NCBI GenBank assembly: GCA_038143535.1
Contig: JAYQMD010000001.1
Location: 1,364,001-1,428,000, forward strand
Length of the DNA stretch: 64,000 nt
Direction of reading: 5' to 3'
Source: UBA7446 sp038143535
GTDB taxonomy: Bacteria > Bacteroidota > Bacteroidia > Flavobacteriales > Flavobacteriaceae
The notes under the pieces were generated by a model that saw nothing but the letters and a program-made list of their open reading frames with translations, had not been told where the DNA came from and did not search any database. Position 1 is the first letter of the stretch. Each line of letters opens with the position of its first letter. Shown here in pieces: positions 8,523-17,416 of the stretch. The translations under genes and the position numbers were made by a program.

Positions 8523-9244
8523 GCTGGTTTTTTAAAAACACTGCGCCATTTCATACCAATGATACCGAAAATAGCTTCATTAATAATTGAAGTATTCATT
8601 TTAGAATCCCCTGCGGTTCTGTCGGTAAAAGTAATGGGGAATTCAATAATTCGAAAATTCTTTTTCCACAACCAAAACTTAAGTGCAATTTGAAAGGCAT
8701 ATCCTTTAAATCGGATATCATCCAAGTTCAGTGCCGAAAGCGCTTTGGTTTTATAGCCAACAAATCCAGCAGTAGGGTCGTCGACAGGCAAGCCCGTAAT
8801 AATTCTTACATATAGCGATGCGCCAAGGGAGAGTACAATTCTTCCCAAGGGCCATTTGCTAACACGGATTCCCTTTTTGTATCTCGATCCCACAACGACA
8901 TCAGCCTTATTCTCTTTAAGCAAGGCCAGCATAGGCACAAGTGCTTTGGGCGGGTGTGAAAAATCTGCATCCATCTCGAAAAGATACTTATAACCTTTAT
9001 TCATCGCCCACTTAAATCCGTGGATGTAGGCTGGCCCAAGTCCATCCTTATTTTGCCTTACTTCCAAATGAAGCTGTGGAAATTTTGCTAATAATTCACG
9101 AACCAAATCGGCTGTACCATCTGGTGAATTGTCGTCAACAACCAATACGTCAAAGGGTGCAGACAAATCCATAACGGCATGTAAGATGCCTTGGATATTC
9201 GCGGCTTCATTATAGGTAGGGATGACTACGACCGTTGCGTTCAT
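8519..9244 (-). CDS. Polyprenol-phosphate mannosyltransferase-like glycosyltransferase (GT2)
   Basis: 241 residues, a single GT-A domain of the DPM1 type. The nucleotide-binding VVDDNSPDGTADL motif lies near residue 38 and the metal-binding DAD in FEMDADFSHPP near residue 95. There is no C-terminal membrane domain. Such enzymes transfer a sugar from a nucleotide donor to a polyprenyl phosphate carrier on the cytoplasmic face. First gene of the three-gene run with pyrC and DUF4296, overlapping pyrC by 4 bases. Confidence 0.9.
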   Translation of the reverse strand: MNATVVVIPTYNEAANIQGILHAVMDLSAPFDVLVVDDNSPDGTADLVRELLAKFPQLHLEVRQNKDGLGPAYIHGFKWAMNKGYKYLFEMDADFSHPPKALVPMLALLKENKADVVVGSRYKKGIRVSKWPLGRIVLSLGASLYVRIITGLPVDDPTAGFVGYKTKALSALNLDDIRFKGYAFQIALKFWLWKKNFRIIEFPITFTDRTAGDSKMNTSIINEAIFGIIGMKWRSVFKKPA

Positions 9245-9295
9245 ACACAGCTAAAATACGCATTTAAATAAGTGGACAACCCTTAAAAATTTAGA

Positions 9296-9303
9296 TACTT
9301 TTG
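9296..9303 (+). promoter_or_regulatory. TAnnTTTG promoter element for DUF4271-hemD
   Basis: TACTTTTG ends 4 bases before the ATG at 9308, so the transcript is likely leaderless. Confidence 0.5.
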
Positions 9304-9307
9304 TAAT

Positions 9308-9949
9308 ATGTATGAACTCCGCGCACTTGGCGACCATTATTTTGGGCTTTATTTGATTTTGATCTTGGCGCTACTTGCTTTAACAAAAATCATTAATCCC
9401 TGGCGTCTGAGGTCGTTGAAGCATTTTTGGGTGGCGGTTGGATATACTGAAGAACTCAATAAGCCCTTCAAGTTGCATCGCGCTTTTTCAATATTAACTT
9501 TTGTCTTTAGAAGTTTGGTATTTGGTCTTGTTCTAAACATATTTCAAAACAAAAGCTTTTATATTTCAAGTTTTGATGGCGAAGTGTTGTACTACGCTGG
9601 TAGCTTCATGATTTTTTGGGTATTAAGAGCATTTCTTGAAGGGGTTTTTATGTCTTTTTTTCATAAGCAAGAGGCACTTTTCAGAATTTTTCACATACGC
9701 ACGTTAAACAAAGAAAAAATGACTTTTCTTTGTGGCTGCTTAATATTTGGCTTCGCTTTCGTTGGCTTTGGCGAAATAGCATCCCTTATTTTTGTCTCAT
9801 GCTATGCGGTTGCAATGCTGGCCATACACGTCAATATGCTCAAACTATATTTTAGGCAACTCAATGCTATGCGGGTCTATATTATTTTATATATTTGCGC
9901 CTCTGAAATTGCCCCTTTATGGCTAGCATTACAAATACTGAAGTTTTAA
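9308..9949 (+). CDS. DUF4271 polytopic membrane protein
   Basis: 213 residues with about five to six hydrophobic helices, beginning with YFGLYLILILALLALTKII. This matches DUF4271, a Bacteroidota family of unknown function that is commonly found just upstream of hemD. The hemD start lies within the last 31 bases of this gene, so the two are translated as a unit. The start codon sits 4 bases after a TAnnTTTG element. No catalytic motif was seen. Confidence 0.85.
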   Translation: MYELRALGDHYFGLYLILILALLALTKIINPWRLRSLKHFWVAVGYTEELNKPFKLHRAFSILTFVFRSLVFGLVLNIFQNKSFYISSFDGEVLYYAGSFMIFWVLRAFLEGVFMSFFHKQEALFRIFHIRTLNKEKMTFLCGCLIFGFAFVGFGEIASLIFVSCYAVAMLAIHVNMLKLYFRQLNAMRVYIILYICASEIAPLWLALQILKF

Positions 9950-10704
9950 TAAAACCCGCGAGAGTAAAAACTATCTTGGTTTCGCAACCTGCGCCATCAA
10001 TTGAAAATTCTCCATATAATCAGCTTATTAATAAGCGCAAGGTTACCATAGACTTTAGACCATTCATTCACGTTGAAGGCGTGTCTTCTAGAGAAGTTCG
10101 TTTGCAAAAAATTGACATCACTAAGTTCAGTGCTATTATTTTTACAAGCCGTAATGCTGTTGATCATTTTTTCCGTTTGGCAGAAGAATTACGCTACACG
10201 GTACCTAGTACCATGCGCTATTTTTGTCAATCTGAAGCCGTTGCATTTTACTTACAGAAATATGTAGTGTACCGGAAGCGTAAAATTTATGTGGGCAAGC
10301 GGACGCTTGACGAGTTGTTAAAAGAAGTTGTTAAATACAAAGACGAATCTTTTCTCCTTCCTTGCTCCGATCGGCTAAAGACCAGTATTCCTGAAAAGCT
10401 TGATGCCACCGGCATCAACTGGACAAAAGGCGTTTTTTATAAAACCGTCATCAGTGACTTATCTGATTTACGGGACGTTTATTACGATATTTTGGTTTTT
10501 TTCAGCCCTTCTGGTATAGAGTCATTGTTTCATAATTTTGCTGATTTTGATCAAAAAGATACCCGAATAGCGGTATTTGGAAGCTCAACAAAAAAAGCGG
10601 CTTTAGATAAGAATTTACGTATAGACATCTTAGCGCCCACATCCGAAAATCCGTCCATGACCAAGGCCTTGGACAATTATATAGCAAATGCCAATAAACG
10701 CTAA
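9919..10704 (+). CDS. hemD: Uroporphyrinogen-III synthase
   Basis: 261 residues. HemD cyclises hydroxymethylbilane to uroporphyrinogen III in heme synthesis. The sequence follows the Bacteroidota form of this poorly conserved family: VKTILVSQP at the N-terminus, IDFRPFIHVEGV, the AIIFTSRNAVDHFF strand-helix, and DILVFFSPSGIESLF in the second lobe. It overlaps the DUF4271 gene by 31 bases and ends one base before the convergent DUF423 gene. Confidence 0.9.
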   Translation: MASITNTEVLIKPARVKTILVSQPAPSIENSPYNQLINKRKVTIDFRPFIHVEGVSSREVRLQKIDITKFSAIIFTSRNAVDHFFRLAEELRYTVPSTMRYFCQSEAVAFYLQKYVVYRKRKIYVGKRTLDELLKEVVKYKDESFLLPCSDRLKTSIPEKLDATGINWTKGVFYKTVISDLSDLRDVYYDILVFFSPSGIESLFHNFADFDQKDTRIAVFGSSTKKAALDKNLRIDILAPTSENPSMTKALDNYIANANKR

Positions 10705-10705
10705 T

Positions 10706-11092
10706 TTAGGCGCGCAGATACCCAACAAGCAAATTCAACCAACCAAGAATAAGAATTAACCCACCAATAGGGGTTACTGGACCCAGAATAGCTGGAAGTC
10801 CTGTATCGCCATACATGGTTGATAGGGATAATAAATAAATAGAAATCGAAAATAATAGAGTTCCAATTATAAACATTAGCCCGGTTCTATTGATAAACTT
10901 TTTTGGATTAGCTGTTAGGCTCAAGAACAGCAGTGCCATCCCATGAAAAAACTGATAACGCACTCCCACTTCAAAAGATTGAAGAGCGTCTGCAGACAAC
11001 ATATCAGACAATAAATGTGCACCAAAAGCACCCATGATAACGGCGGTTCCACAAAAAAACACACCCCATACTTGTAACTGTTTATTCTTCAC
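10706..11092 (-). CDS. DUF423 family membrane protein
   Basis: 128 residues with four predicted membrane helices. The N-terminal GAFGAHLL segment and the C-terminal PITPIGGLxLILGW-like segment are typical of DUF423 (YgdD family), inner membrane proteins of unknown function. It is divergent from the Lrp-type regulator across 53 bases that contain a perfect inverted repeat, so it may be under control of that regulator. Confidence 0.9.
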   Translation of the reverse strand: MKNKQLQVWGVFFCGTAVIMGAFGAHLLSDMLSADALQSFEVGVRYQFFHGMALLFLSLTANPKKFINRTGLMFIIGTLLFSISIYLLSLSTMYGDTGLPAILGPVTPIGGLILILGWLNLLVGYLRA

Positions 11093-11106
11093 CCTTATTT
11101 TCTTCT

Positions 11107-11124
11107 AAATTAGTTTACTAATTT
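11107..11124. promoter_or_regulatory. 18-base inverted repeat, candidate Lrp-family operator
   Basis: Two 8-base arms (AAATTAGT and ACTAATTT) are perfect reverse complements around a TT centre. The repeat lies between the divergent DUF423 and Lrp/AsnC genes, a usual place for an autoregulatory site. Confidence 0.45.
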
Positions 11125-11145
11125 TATAGTCTCAATATAAAGGTA

Positions 11146-11616
11146 TTGAAAAAAGAAGACAAACAAGTTTCGTTAGATGGTATAGACAAAGCCATATTGC
11201 GTGTGTTGATGCAAAACGCAAGAATTCCCGTGCAAGAAATAGCGCGACAACTCGACCTTTCTGGTTCAGCAGTACATCAACGGCTAAAAAAACTGGAAGA
11301 TGCCAAGCTGATAACGGGTAGCTATTTAAAACTAAACCCTGCATCCTTAGGCTATTCCACAACCGCTTACATTGGGGTATACCTCGACAAAGCCATGCGA
11401 AACCCAGAGGCTGTAGCACAATTAAGGAAAATTACAGAAGTTGTGGAATGCCACTATACTACGGGCAACTGGAGTATCTTGATTAAAATCTTGTGTAAAA
11501 ACAACGAACACTTAATGCAATTACTCAATCACAAAATACAATCTATTGAGGGAGTTTCAAGAACCGAAACCTTTATCTCTTTACATCAACAAATCGATCG
11601 ACAAATCAGTATTTAG
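11146..11616 (+). CDS. Lrp/AsnC family transcriptional regulator
   Basis: 156 residues: an N-terminal winged helix-turn-helix (LDGIDKAILRVLMQNARIP, then the recognition helix GSAVHQRLKKLE) and a C-terminal RAM/AsnC ligand-binding domain (GVYLDKA, VVECHYTTGNWSILIKI). These proteins form octamers and respond to amino acids. The start is the TTG at 11146; no in-frame ATG is near. The inverted repeat 22 bases upstream may be its binding site. It overlaps the convergent peptidase gene by 4 bases. Confidence 0.93.
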   Translation: MKKEDKQVSLDGIDKAILRVLMQNARIPVQEIARQLDLSGSAVHQRLKKLEDAKLITGSYLKLNPASLGYSTTAYIGVYLDKAMRNPEAVAQLRKITEVVECHYTTGNWSILIKILCKNNEHLMQLLNHKIQSIEGVSRTETFISLHQQIDRQISI

Positions 11617-12308
11617 CGCCTAGATCCTGTTGCCACGCTTAGAGCAAAATAAACGAGCGTAGCTAGTGAACCTATTGCAGCGACAACGTAAGTCCGTGCT
11701 GCCCATTTTAAAGCATCTTTTGACATGGTAAATTCTCGTTGGTTAACCATGTTTTTGCGTTGCAACCACGCCAGTGCACGATTACTTGCGTCATACTCAA
11801 CGGGTAATGTGATGAAACTAAATAAAGTGCCTACCCCAAAGAGTACCACACCTGCAACAGCTAGGTTATAGCCCATAGCCGAACCAAGACCTAATACAAA
11901 CCCGCCAAAAATAATATACATGGATATACGCGAAGCCACGCTTACCACAGGAACCAAAAGCGAGCGAAACTTCAACCACTCATAGCTTTGGGCGTGCTGT
12001 ACGGCATGACCACATTCGTGAGCAGCTACAGCAGCAGCAGCAGCATTTCTTTGATGAAAAACACTCTCACTGAGATTTACCGTTTTTAACTTTGGATTGT
12101 AATGATCGGTGAGTTTGCCTCGGACAGCCGTTACTTTGACGTCGCGAATACCATGGTCGGAAAGCATTTTTTCGGCTATTTCTCTACCCGACATTTGATT
12201 ACTTAACTGTACTTTACTGTACTTCTTAAATGTTAACTTCAATTTGTATTGAACCCACATGCTTGCGCCAGCAAACAAGGCAATGATTAAATAATATTCT
12301 AGCATCAT
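11613..12308 (-). CDS. Neutral zinc metallopeptidase, YugP family (membrane)
   Basis: 231 residues. An N-terminal membrane helix is followed by a cytoplasmic part with the zinc motif HECGH (AAHECGHAVQHA), then three more hydrophobic segments. This is the YugP/Zn_peptidase_2 family, thought to be membrane-embedded proteases; no substrate is known. It is a separate minus-strand gene downstream of the SemiSWEET gene, and its 3' end overlaps the convergent regulator gene. Confidence 0.9.
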   Translation of the reverse strand: MMLEYYLIIALFAGASMWVQYKLKLTFKKYSKVQLSNQMSGREIAEKMLSDHGIRDVKVTAVRGKLTDHYNPKLKTVNLSESVFHQRNAAAAAVAAHECGHAVQHAQSYEWLKFRSLLVPVVSVASRISMYIIFGGFVLGLGSAMGYNLAVAGVVLFGVGTLFSFITLPVEYDASNRALAWLQRKNMVNQREFTMSKDALKWAARTYVVAAIGSLATLVYFALSVATGSRR

Positions 12309-12345
12309 AATTTTTTAATAGTAAAGTGACAAAAACAATACCAAT

Positions 12346-12603
12346 CTACTTTTTTGTACGAATTATAAAGGTAATGATAAATCCAATAATGGAAACAGAT
12401 ATGCTGTTAGCAACAATTATAGAAGGACTTTCAATAATTAAACCATAGATAAGCCAACTCAGGGTGCCAGTGCCCATTACCAAATACATGGTAATTGACA
12501 AACCGTCAGCTTTTTTGGATTTCCAAATTTTAAATGCCTGTGGTAAAAAGGCTGAAGTAGTTAGCGTGGCAGCAAAAAAACCAATGTATTCTGGGTTGAT
12601 CAT
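12346..12603 (-). CDS. SemiSWEET-type small sugar transporter
   Basis: 85 residues from the ATG at 12603, which follows the leuS stop by one base; an upstream in-frame start would lie inside leuS. Three membrane helices carry the PQ-loop motif (SAFLPQAFKIWKSK). SemiSWEET proteins dimerise to move mono- or disaccharides down their gradient across the inner membrane. Likely co-transcribed with leuS by position only. Confidence 0.9.
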   Translation of the reverse strand: MINPEYIGFFAATLTTSAFLPQAFKIWKSKKADGLSITMYLVMGTGTLSWLIYGLIIESPSIIVANSISVSIIGFIITFIIRTKK

Positions 12604-12604
12604 T

Positions 12605-15418
12605 TTAAATAACAATATTGACAATCTTATTATGAACAACAATCACTTTTTTTGGTGTTTTTCCATCCAAATACGATTGGGTTCGTTCTTCACTTAGTAC
12701 GGCTGCTTCAATTTCCCTCTTGTTCAACGAAGTGGGCAAGACCAGCGTAAAGCGCATCTTACCATTAAAACTTATTGGATACTCCTTGGAATCCTCTTGC
12801 AAATATTGCGGATCAGCTTTAGGATACGGTGCAATGGTAATAGAAGTTTCATGACCCAATAATTCCCATAGTTCTTCACAAATATGCGGTGCAAAAGGAG
12901 CCAATAATACGGTTAAGGGTTCCAAAACTTCTCTATTGTTACACTTATGTGCTGTGAGTTCGTTAGTGGCAATCATAAAAGCGCTTACCGAAGTATTCAG
13001 CGAAAACTGCTCAATGTCTTGAGTTACCTTTTCTATGGTTTTATGCAGCACTTTTAATGCCTCTTTTGATGCTTGTGCATCGTTTATTTGGAACTTTTCA
13101 CCGTCGTGGAAGAGCCTCCAAAACTTGTTTAAAAAACTATAAACCCCCGATATACCAGCTGTATTCCAAGGTTTGGCCTGTTCAATAGGGCCTAAAAACA
13201 TCTCATACATACGTAAGGTATCTGCCCCGTATTGATCGCAAATGGCATCTGGGTTGACAACATTATACTTCGATTTCGACATTTTTTCTACTTCACGACC
13301 AACAATGTATTTGCCATCTTCTAATTCAAAGCTAGCATCGGCAAAATGGGTTTGCCATTTTTTAACAGCCGCGATATCAAGTTCATTATGCGGAGATACC
13401 AAAGAAACATCAACATGAACGGGAATGACTTCTTTTCCGCTGCAAAGTCCTTTGGAAAGATAGGTTTGGGTGTCAGCAAGTCGGTAAACAAAAGCGCTTT
13501 CACCCAATATCATACCCTGATTGATGAGTTTTTTGGCGTAGTTTTTTACTGTTACAAGACCCAAGTCATACATAAAATATTGCCAGAATCTAGAATAAAG
13601 CAAGTGGCCGGTGGCGTGTTCACTACCTCCCAAATACAAATCAACTTCTTTCCAATAGTTCAATGCCTCTTTACTGGCAAAAGCCTCGGTATTTTGCGCA
13701 TCCATGTAGCGATTAAAATACCACGAGCTACCCGCCCAACCTGGCATGGTGTTTTTTTCAAATGGAAATACATGTTTGTTGTCTATTAAGTCGTTAGAGA
13801 CAACCTTGTTTTGTTTGGTGTCCCAGGCCCAATGTGTTGCATTGCCAAGTGGCGGTGCACCATCTGAGGTGGGTAAATATTTTGAAACCTCAGGTAATTC
13901 CAAAGGCAGATAATCATCTGGGATAAGCCTAGGAAGCCCCTCGACAAAATACACAGGAATGGGTTCGCCCCAATAACGCTGACGGCTAAAAACCGCATCT
14001 CGCAAGCGATAGGTAGTAGCACCTTCGCCCATGCCTATTTCGCCTAAATGTTCAATGATTTTTTGGTTGGCATCAACATATGAAAGTCCATCGAGAAAAT
14101 ATGAGTTCGCAATCACGGTCTTTTCCTTTTCTGTAAAAGCCGCCTCAGTAATATCAACGTCTTTAAAAATGTTTTTAATCGGTAGGTCGAAGTGCTTGGC
14201 AAAATCAAAGTCGCGTTGATCTCCACAAGGCACGGCCATAACCGCACCGGTTCCATATCCTGCTAAGACATAGTCCCCTATCCAAATGGGTACTTTTTCT
14301 TTAGTAACAGGGTGAAGGGCATAGGCACCCGTAAACACGCCACTTATCCGTGAAACATCTGTCATACGCTCGCGTTCGCTGCGTTGTGCTGTCTGCGTAA
14401 CATAGGCAGTAACCGCTTCAAATTGTGCAGCTTTAGTAATTTCAGCTACCCATTCGTGTTCTGGAGCCAACGTCAAAAAAGTAACACCAAAAAGAGTATC
14501 GGCTCTAGTGGTAAATACTTCAATTTGGCGATGGCTATTTTCTATTGGAAAACGAATGCTTGCACCCACGGATTTGCCAATCCAGTTCCGTTGCATTTCT
14601 TTGAGTGGCTCGGGCCAATCAATATCGTTTAGTCCCTTTAGCAGTCGGTCGGCATAGGCAGATATACGCATGCTCCACTGCTTCATTTTTTTGCGCTCCA
14701 CTGGGTGGCCGCCTCGTTCAGAAACCCCTTGAATCACCTCGTCATTGGCAAGTACGGTCCCCAAAGCAGGGCACCAATTCACTTCTGTTTCTGCCAAATA
14801 GGTTAGGCGATAATAGAGCAGAAATTGCTCTTGTGCAGTTGGGTCCATTTGTTGCCATGCAGCTGCGGTTAGCGATGGCGTTTCCTCATCACATACAGCA
14901 TCTAAATCTTGTGTTCCATGTTTTTCAAGATGCGCAACTAGTGATGATATGTTACGTGCTTTGTCTTGGTTCTTGTCGTACCAGGCATCAAAAAGCAATG
15001 AAAAAATCCACTGTGTCCAGCGATAATAAGAAGGGTCTGAGGTGCGCACCTCACGTGACCAATCAAAAGAAAAGCCCATGCGATCGAGCTGTTTGCGATA
15101 GCGTTTGATATTGGTTTCGGTAGTAATGGCCGGGTGTTGACCCGTTTGAATGGCATATTGCTCAGCGGGTAGACCAAAAGAATCATAGCCTTGCGGGTGC
15201 AAAACGTTAAAACCGCTATGACGTTTGTAGCGCGCAACTATGTCACTTGCGATATAACCTAAGGGATGCCCAACATGAAGACCAGCACCAGATGGATAAG
15301 GAAACATATCAAGTATATAGTACTTTGGCTTATCGGATGGTTGTGCAACTTTATAGGTTTCTTTTGTTGCCCATATCGCCTGCCATTTTTTTTCTATCTC
15401 TTGAAAAGGATACCCCAT
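12605..15418 (-). CDS. leuS: Leucyl-tRNA synthetase
   Basis: 937 residues, in the size range of Bacteroidota LeuRS, which carry insertions relative to E. coli. This class I enzyme charges tRNA-Leu. The HIGH motif is HVGH in PYPSGAGLHVGHPLGY, the KMSKS motif is MSKSKYN, and the CP1 editing domain includes VFTTRADTLFGVTF. The C-terminal anticodon-binding helices end with VIVVHNKIVNIVI. A TAnnTTTG element lies 16 bases upstream. The gene is divergent from ftsX. Confidence 0.97.
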   Translation of the reverse strand: MGYPFQEIEKKWQAIWATKETYKVAQPSDKPKYYILDMFPYPSGAGLHVGHPLGYIASDIVARYKRHSGFNVLHPQGYDSFGLPAEQYAIQTGQHPAITTETNIKRYRKQLDRMGFSFDWSREVRTSDPSYYRWTQWIFSLLFDAWYDKNQDKARNISSLVAHLEKHGTQDLDAVCDEETPSLTAAAWQQMDPTAQEQFLLYYRLTYLAETEVNWCPALGTVLANDEVIQGVSERGGHPVERKKMKQWSMRISAYADRLLKGLNDIDWPEPLKEMQRNWIGKSVGASIRFPIENSHRQIEVFTTRADTLFGVTFLTLAPEHEWVAEITKAAQFEAVTAYVTQTAQRSERERMTDVSRISGVFTGAYALHPVTKEKVPIWIGDYVLAGYGTGAVMAVPCGDQRDFDFAKHFDLPIKNIFKDVDITEAAFTEKEKTVIANSYFLDGLSYVDANQKIIEHLGEIGMGEGATTYRLRDAVFSRQRYWGEPIPVYFVEGLPRLIPDDYLPLELPEVSKYLPTSDGAPPLGNATHWAWDTKQNKVVSNDLIDNKHVFPFEKNTMPGWAGSSWYFNRYMDAQNTEAFASKEALNYWKEVDLYLGGSEHATGHLLYSRFWQYFMYDLGLVTVKNYAKKLINQGMILGESAFVYRLADTQTYLSKGLCSGKEVIPVHVDVSLVSPHNELDIAAVKKWQTHFADASFELEDGKYIVGREVEKMSKSKYNVVNPDAICDQYGADTLRMYEMFLGPIEQAKPWNTAGISGVYSFLNKFWRLFHDGEKFQINDAQASKEALKVLHKTIEKVTQDIEQFSLNTSVSAFMIATNELTAHKCNNREVLEPLTVLLAPFAPHICEELWELLGHETSITIAPYPKADPQYLQEDSKEYPISFNGKMRFTLVLPTSLNKREIEAAVLSEERTQSYLDGKTPKKVIVVHNKIVNIVI

Positions 15419-15434
15419 GTTTGCAATTAAGGAA

Positions 15435-15442
15435 CAAAAATA
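15435..15442 (-). promoter_or_regulatory. TAnnTTTG promoter element for leuS
   Basis: The minus strand reads TATTTTTG, 16 bases before the leuS ATG. Confidence 0.45.
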
Positions 15443-15520
15443 GTATTTTAAACACGAGCTTTGTTGATTAGAGTAAGATTTGTTCCGTCATATTTTCTAT
15501 TTTTATGGCATAAAACAACT

Positions 15521-16390
15521 ATGTCCGCAACTCGTATATACAAACGCCGTCTTTTAACATCTCAAATATCTGTTGTAAGCAGTACTTCATTGGTGCTTTT
15601 TGTATTGAGTATTTTGGGCTTTGTCTTGCTCAACAGTCAGTCCATTGCCAATTACTTTAAAGAAAAAGTTGCCATGACTGTTTTTTTGGATGACGAAACC
15701 AAAGAAATGGAACGAGAGCAACTGACAACCACCATGCGATTGGCACCCTTTACCAAATCGGTTCGTTTTGTTTCCAAGGAAACTGCTGCCGCAGAGCACA
15801 GCGCTACCATTGGTGAAGATTTTATGGATTTTTTAGGCTATAATCCCTTGCAAGATGCGCTAGATATTGGACTCAAGGCCGAATTTGTTACTACCGAAGT
15901 TTTGGACAGTCTTAGCGACGTCATGGAACAAAAGCCCTTTATTTCTGAAGTGCTTTACGACAGACCGCTTATTGTTTTACTCAACCAGAACATTGAGCGC
16001 TTTGGGTTTTGGTTACTCGTTTGTACTGCTGTCTTTGTGGCCATCGCACTATTGCTTATTAACCACTCCATTAAATTATCGATTTACAGCAAACGACTGG
16101 TTATACAAACCATGCTGTTGGTTGGTGCGCGTAAAGGGTTTATTCGACGTCCGTTTATTTGGCGCTACATGCTTTTGGGTACTATTAGTGCAGTGCTTGC
16201 GCTTGCTGGCTTTGCGGGTCTTTTGCGTTTTTTGGTACGCTTGGCGCCTCAAATAGATTGGTGGGGATCCATCGAGAATATTTCATTGTTGTCGTCAGGC
16301 ATTCTGCTTTGCTCAGTACTGATAAGTGCCATCAGCGCTTATTTTGCTACCCAAAGACACCTCAAATTAACCTATGACATAGTGTATTAA
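15521..16390 (+). CDS. ftsX: Cell division protein FtsX
   Basis: 289 residues from the ATG at 15521; the longer open frame from 15461 adds residues that do not fit the family. FtsX is the membrane part of the FtsEX complex that activates peptidoglycan hydrolases during division. The N-terminal helix (LVLFVLSILGFVLL) is followed by a periplasmic domain with KVAMTVFLDDET and FVSKETAA, then three C-terminal helices. It leads the + operon DUF3098-uppP-truB, in which each gene touches or overlaps the next. No ftsE is in the window. Confidence 0.93.
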   Translation: MSATRIYKRRLLTSQISVVSSTSLVLFVLSILGFVLLNSQSIANYFKEKVAMTVFLDDETKEMEREQLTTTMRLAPFTKSVRFVSKETAAAEHSATIGEDFMDFLGYNPLQDALDIGLKAEFVTTEVLDSLSDVMEQKPFISEVLYDRPLIVLLNQNIERFGFWLLVCTAVFVAIALLLINHSIKLSIYSKRLVIQTMLLVGARKGFIRRPFIWRYMLLGTISAVLALAGFAGLLRFLVRLAPQIDWWGSIENISLLSSGILLCSVLISAISAYFATQRHLKLTYDIVY

Positions 16391-16391
16391 T

Positions 16392-16622
16392 ATGAACAAT
16401 AACAAAGAATTTTTATTTGGCAAACGCGCTTACCGCATTATGGGCTTGGGCATTGCACTAATCGTAATAGGTTTTGTACTTATGATGGGCGGAGGAAGCG
16501 ATGACCCCACCGTATTTAATCCCGAAATATATAGTCCCATGCGTGTCCGTGTAGCACCTACATTGGTTTTGGGAGGATTTGCAGTTTTGGTGGTGGCTAT
16601 TTTAGCTACTAAAAAGAAATAA
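16392..16622 (+). CDS. DUF3098 small membrane protein
   Basis: 76 residues with two membrane helices (IMGLGIALIVIGFVLMMGGG and TLVLGGFAVLVVAILA) joined by the short NPEIYSPMRVRVAP loop, the signature of DUF3098. The family is almost confined to Bacteroidota and is regularly found between ftsX and uppP, so a role in cell wall growth or division is a guess from context. The start is one base after the ftsX stop, and the stop overlaps the uppP start. Confidence 0.9.
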   Translation: MNNNKEFLFGKRAYRIMGLGIALIVIGFVLMMGGGSDDPTVFNPEIYSPMRVRVAPTLVLGGFAVLVVAILATKKK

Positions 16623-17416
16623 TGGGGTTTTGGGAAGCCATTTTATTGGGGATTGTTCAAGGGCTAACCGAATTTTTACCTTTATCATCAAGTGGTCATT
16701 TGGCGCTGTTTACGGCCATCCTCGGCAACAATCAACTGCCTGCCGAAAATCTCCTTTTTACTATTCTAGTGCACGCCGCCACTGCAATTGCCACCGTGAT
16801 TGTTTTTAGAAACGATATTGTAGCAATCCTTAGTGGTATGTTTAAAAAAGATCAGCCCGAAACCCGCGCATTTGTTGGTTGCATTGTGGTATCCATGATG
16901 CCCGCAGTGTTGATAGGCTTATTCTTTGAAGATCAAATAACAGCGCTTTTTGATACAAACTTGGGGTTGGTGGGCGCCATGCTGTGTTTAACGGCAGCTT
17001 TGCTGTTTTTTACCGATAAGGCATCGAGCAAAGAGCAGCCCATTACTAATAAGGTTGCTTTGCTTATTGGGATTGCGCAAGCGATTGCCATACTCCCTGG
17101 CATTTCTAGAAGCGGCGCCACAATTGCCATTGCCTTACTCATTGGAGTCAGCAGGCCTGAAGCAGCGCGCTTTTCCTTTTTAATGGTCATCCCGCTTATT
17201 TTGGGCAGCATGGCCAAATCAATTTTGGATCAAGGCGCAGCTGCAGCTATTACTTTTGACCCACTGCCCATGAGTGTGGGGTTTTTAGCTGCCTTAGCCT
17301 CAGGTGTTTTGGCTTGTACGTGGATGATTGCACTTGTTAAACGCAGCAAGCTTCGTAATTTTGCTTATTACTGTCTCTTAGTTGGTATAATCGCATCTGT
17401 AGTTGCATGGACATAA
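16622..17416 (+). CDS. uppP: Undecaprenyl-diphosphatase
   Basis: 264 residues, a polytopic inner membrane protein of the BacA/UppP family. It dephosphorylates undecaprenyl pyrophosphate to recycle the lipid carrier for peptidoglycan and other glycans. Both catalytic motifs are present: GLTEFLPLSSSGHLAL near residue 14 and PGISRSGATIAIALLIGVSR near residue 160. Its start shares a base with the DUF3098 stop, and truB begins inside its last 10 bases. Confidence 0.97.
   Translation: MGFWEAILLGIVQGLTEFLPLSSSGHLALFTAILGNNQLPAENLLFTILVHAATAIATVIVFRNDIVAILSGMFKKDQPETRAFVGCIVVSMMPAVLIGLFFEDQITALFDTNLGLVGAMLCLTAALLFFTDKASSKEQPITNKVALLIGIAQAIAILPGISRSGATIAIALLIGVSRPEAARFSFLMVIPLILGSMAKSILDQGAAAAITFDPLPMSVGFLAALASGVLACTWMIALVKRSKLRNFAYYCLLVGIIASVVAWT

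Noticed and set aside
14605..15108. 167-codon + strand frame inside leuS
   Set aside because: Antisense shadow of a well conserved synthetase; no family-like sequence.
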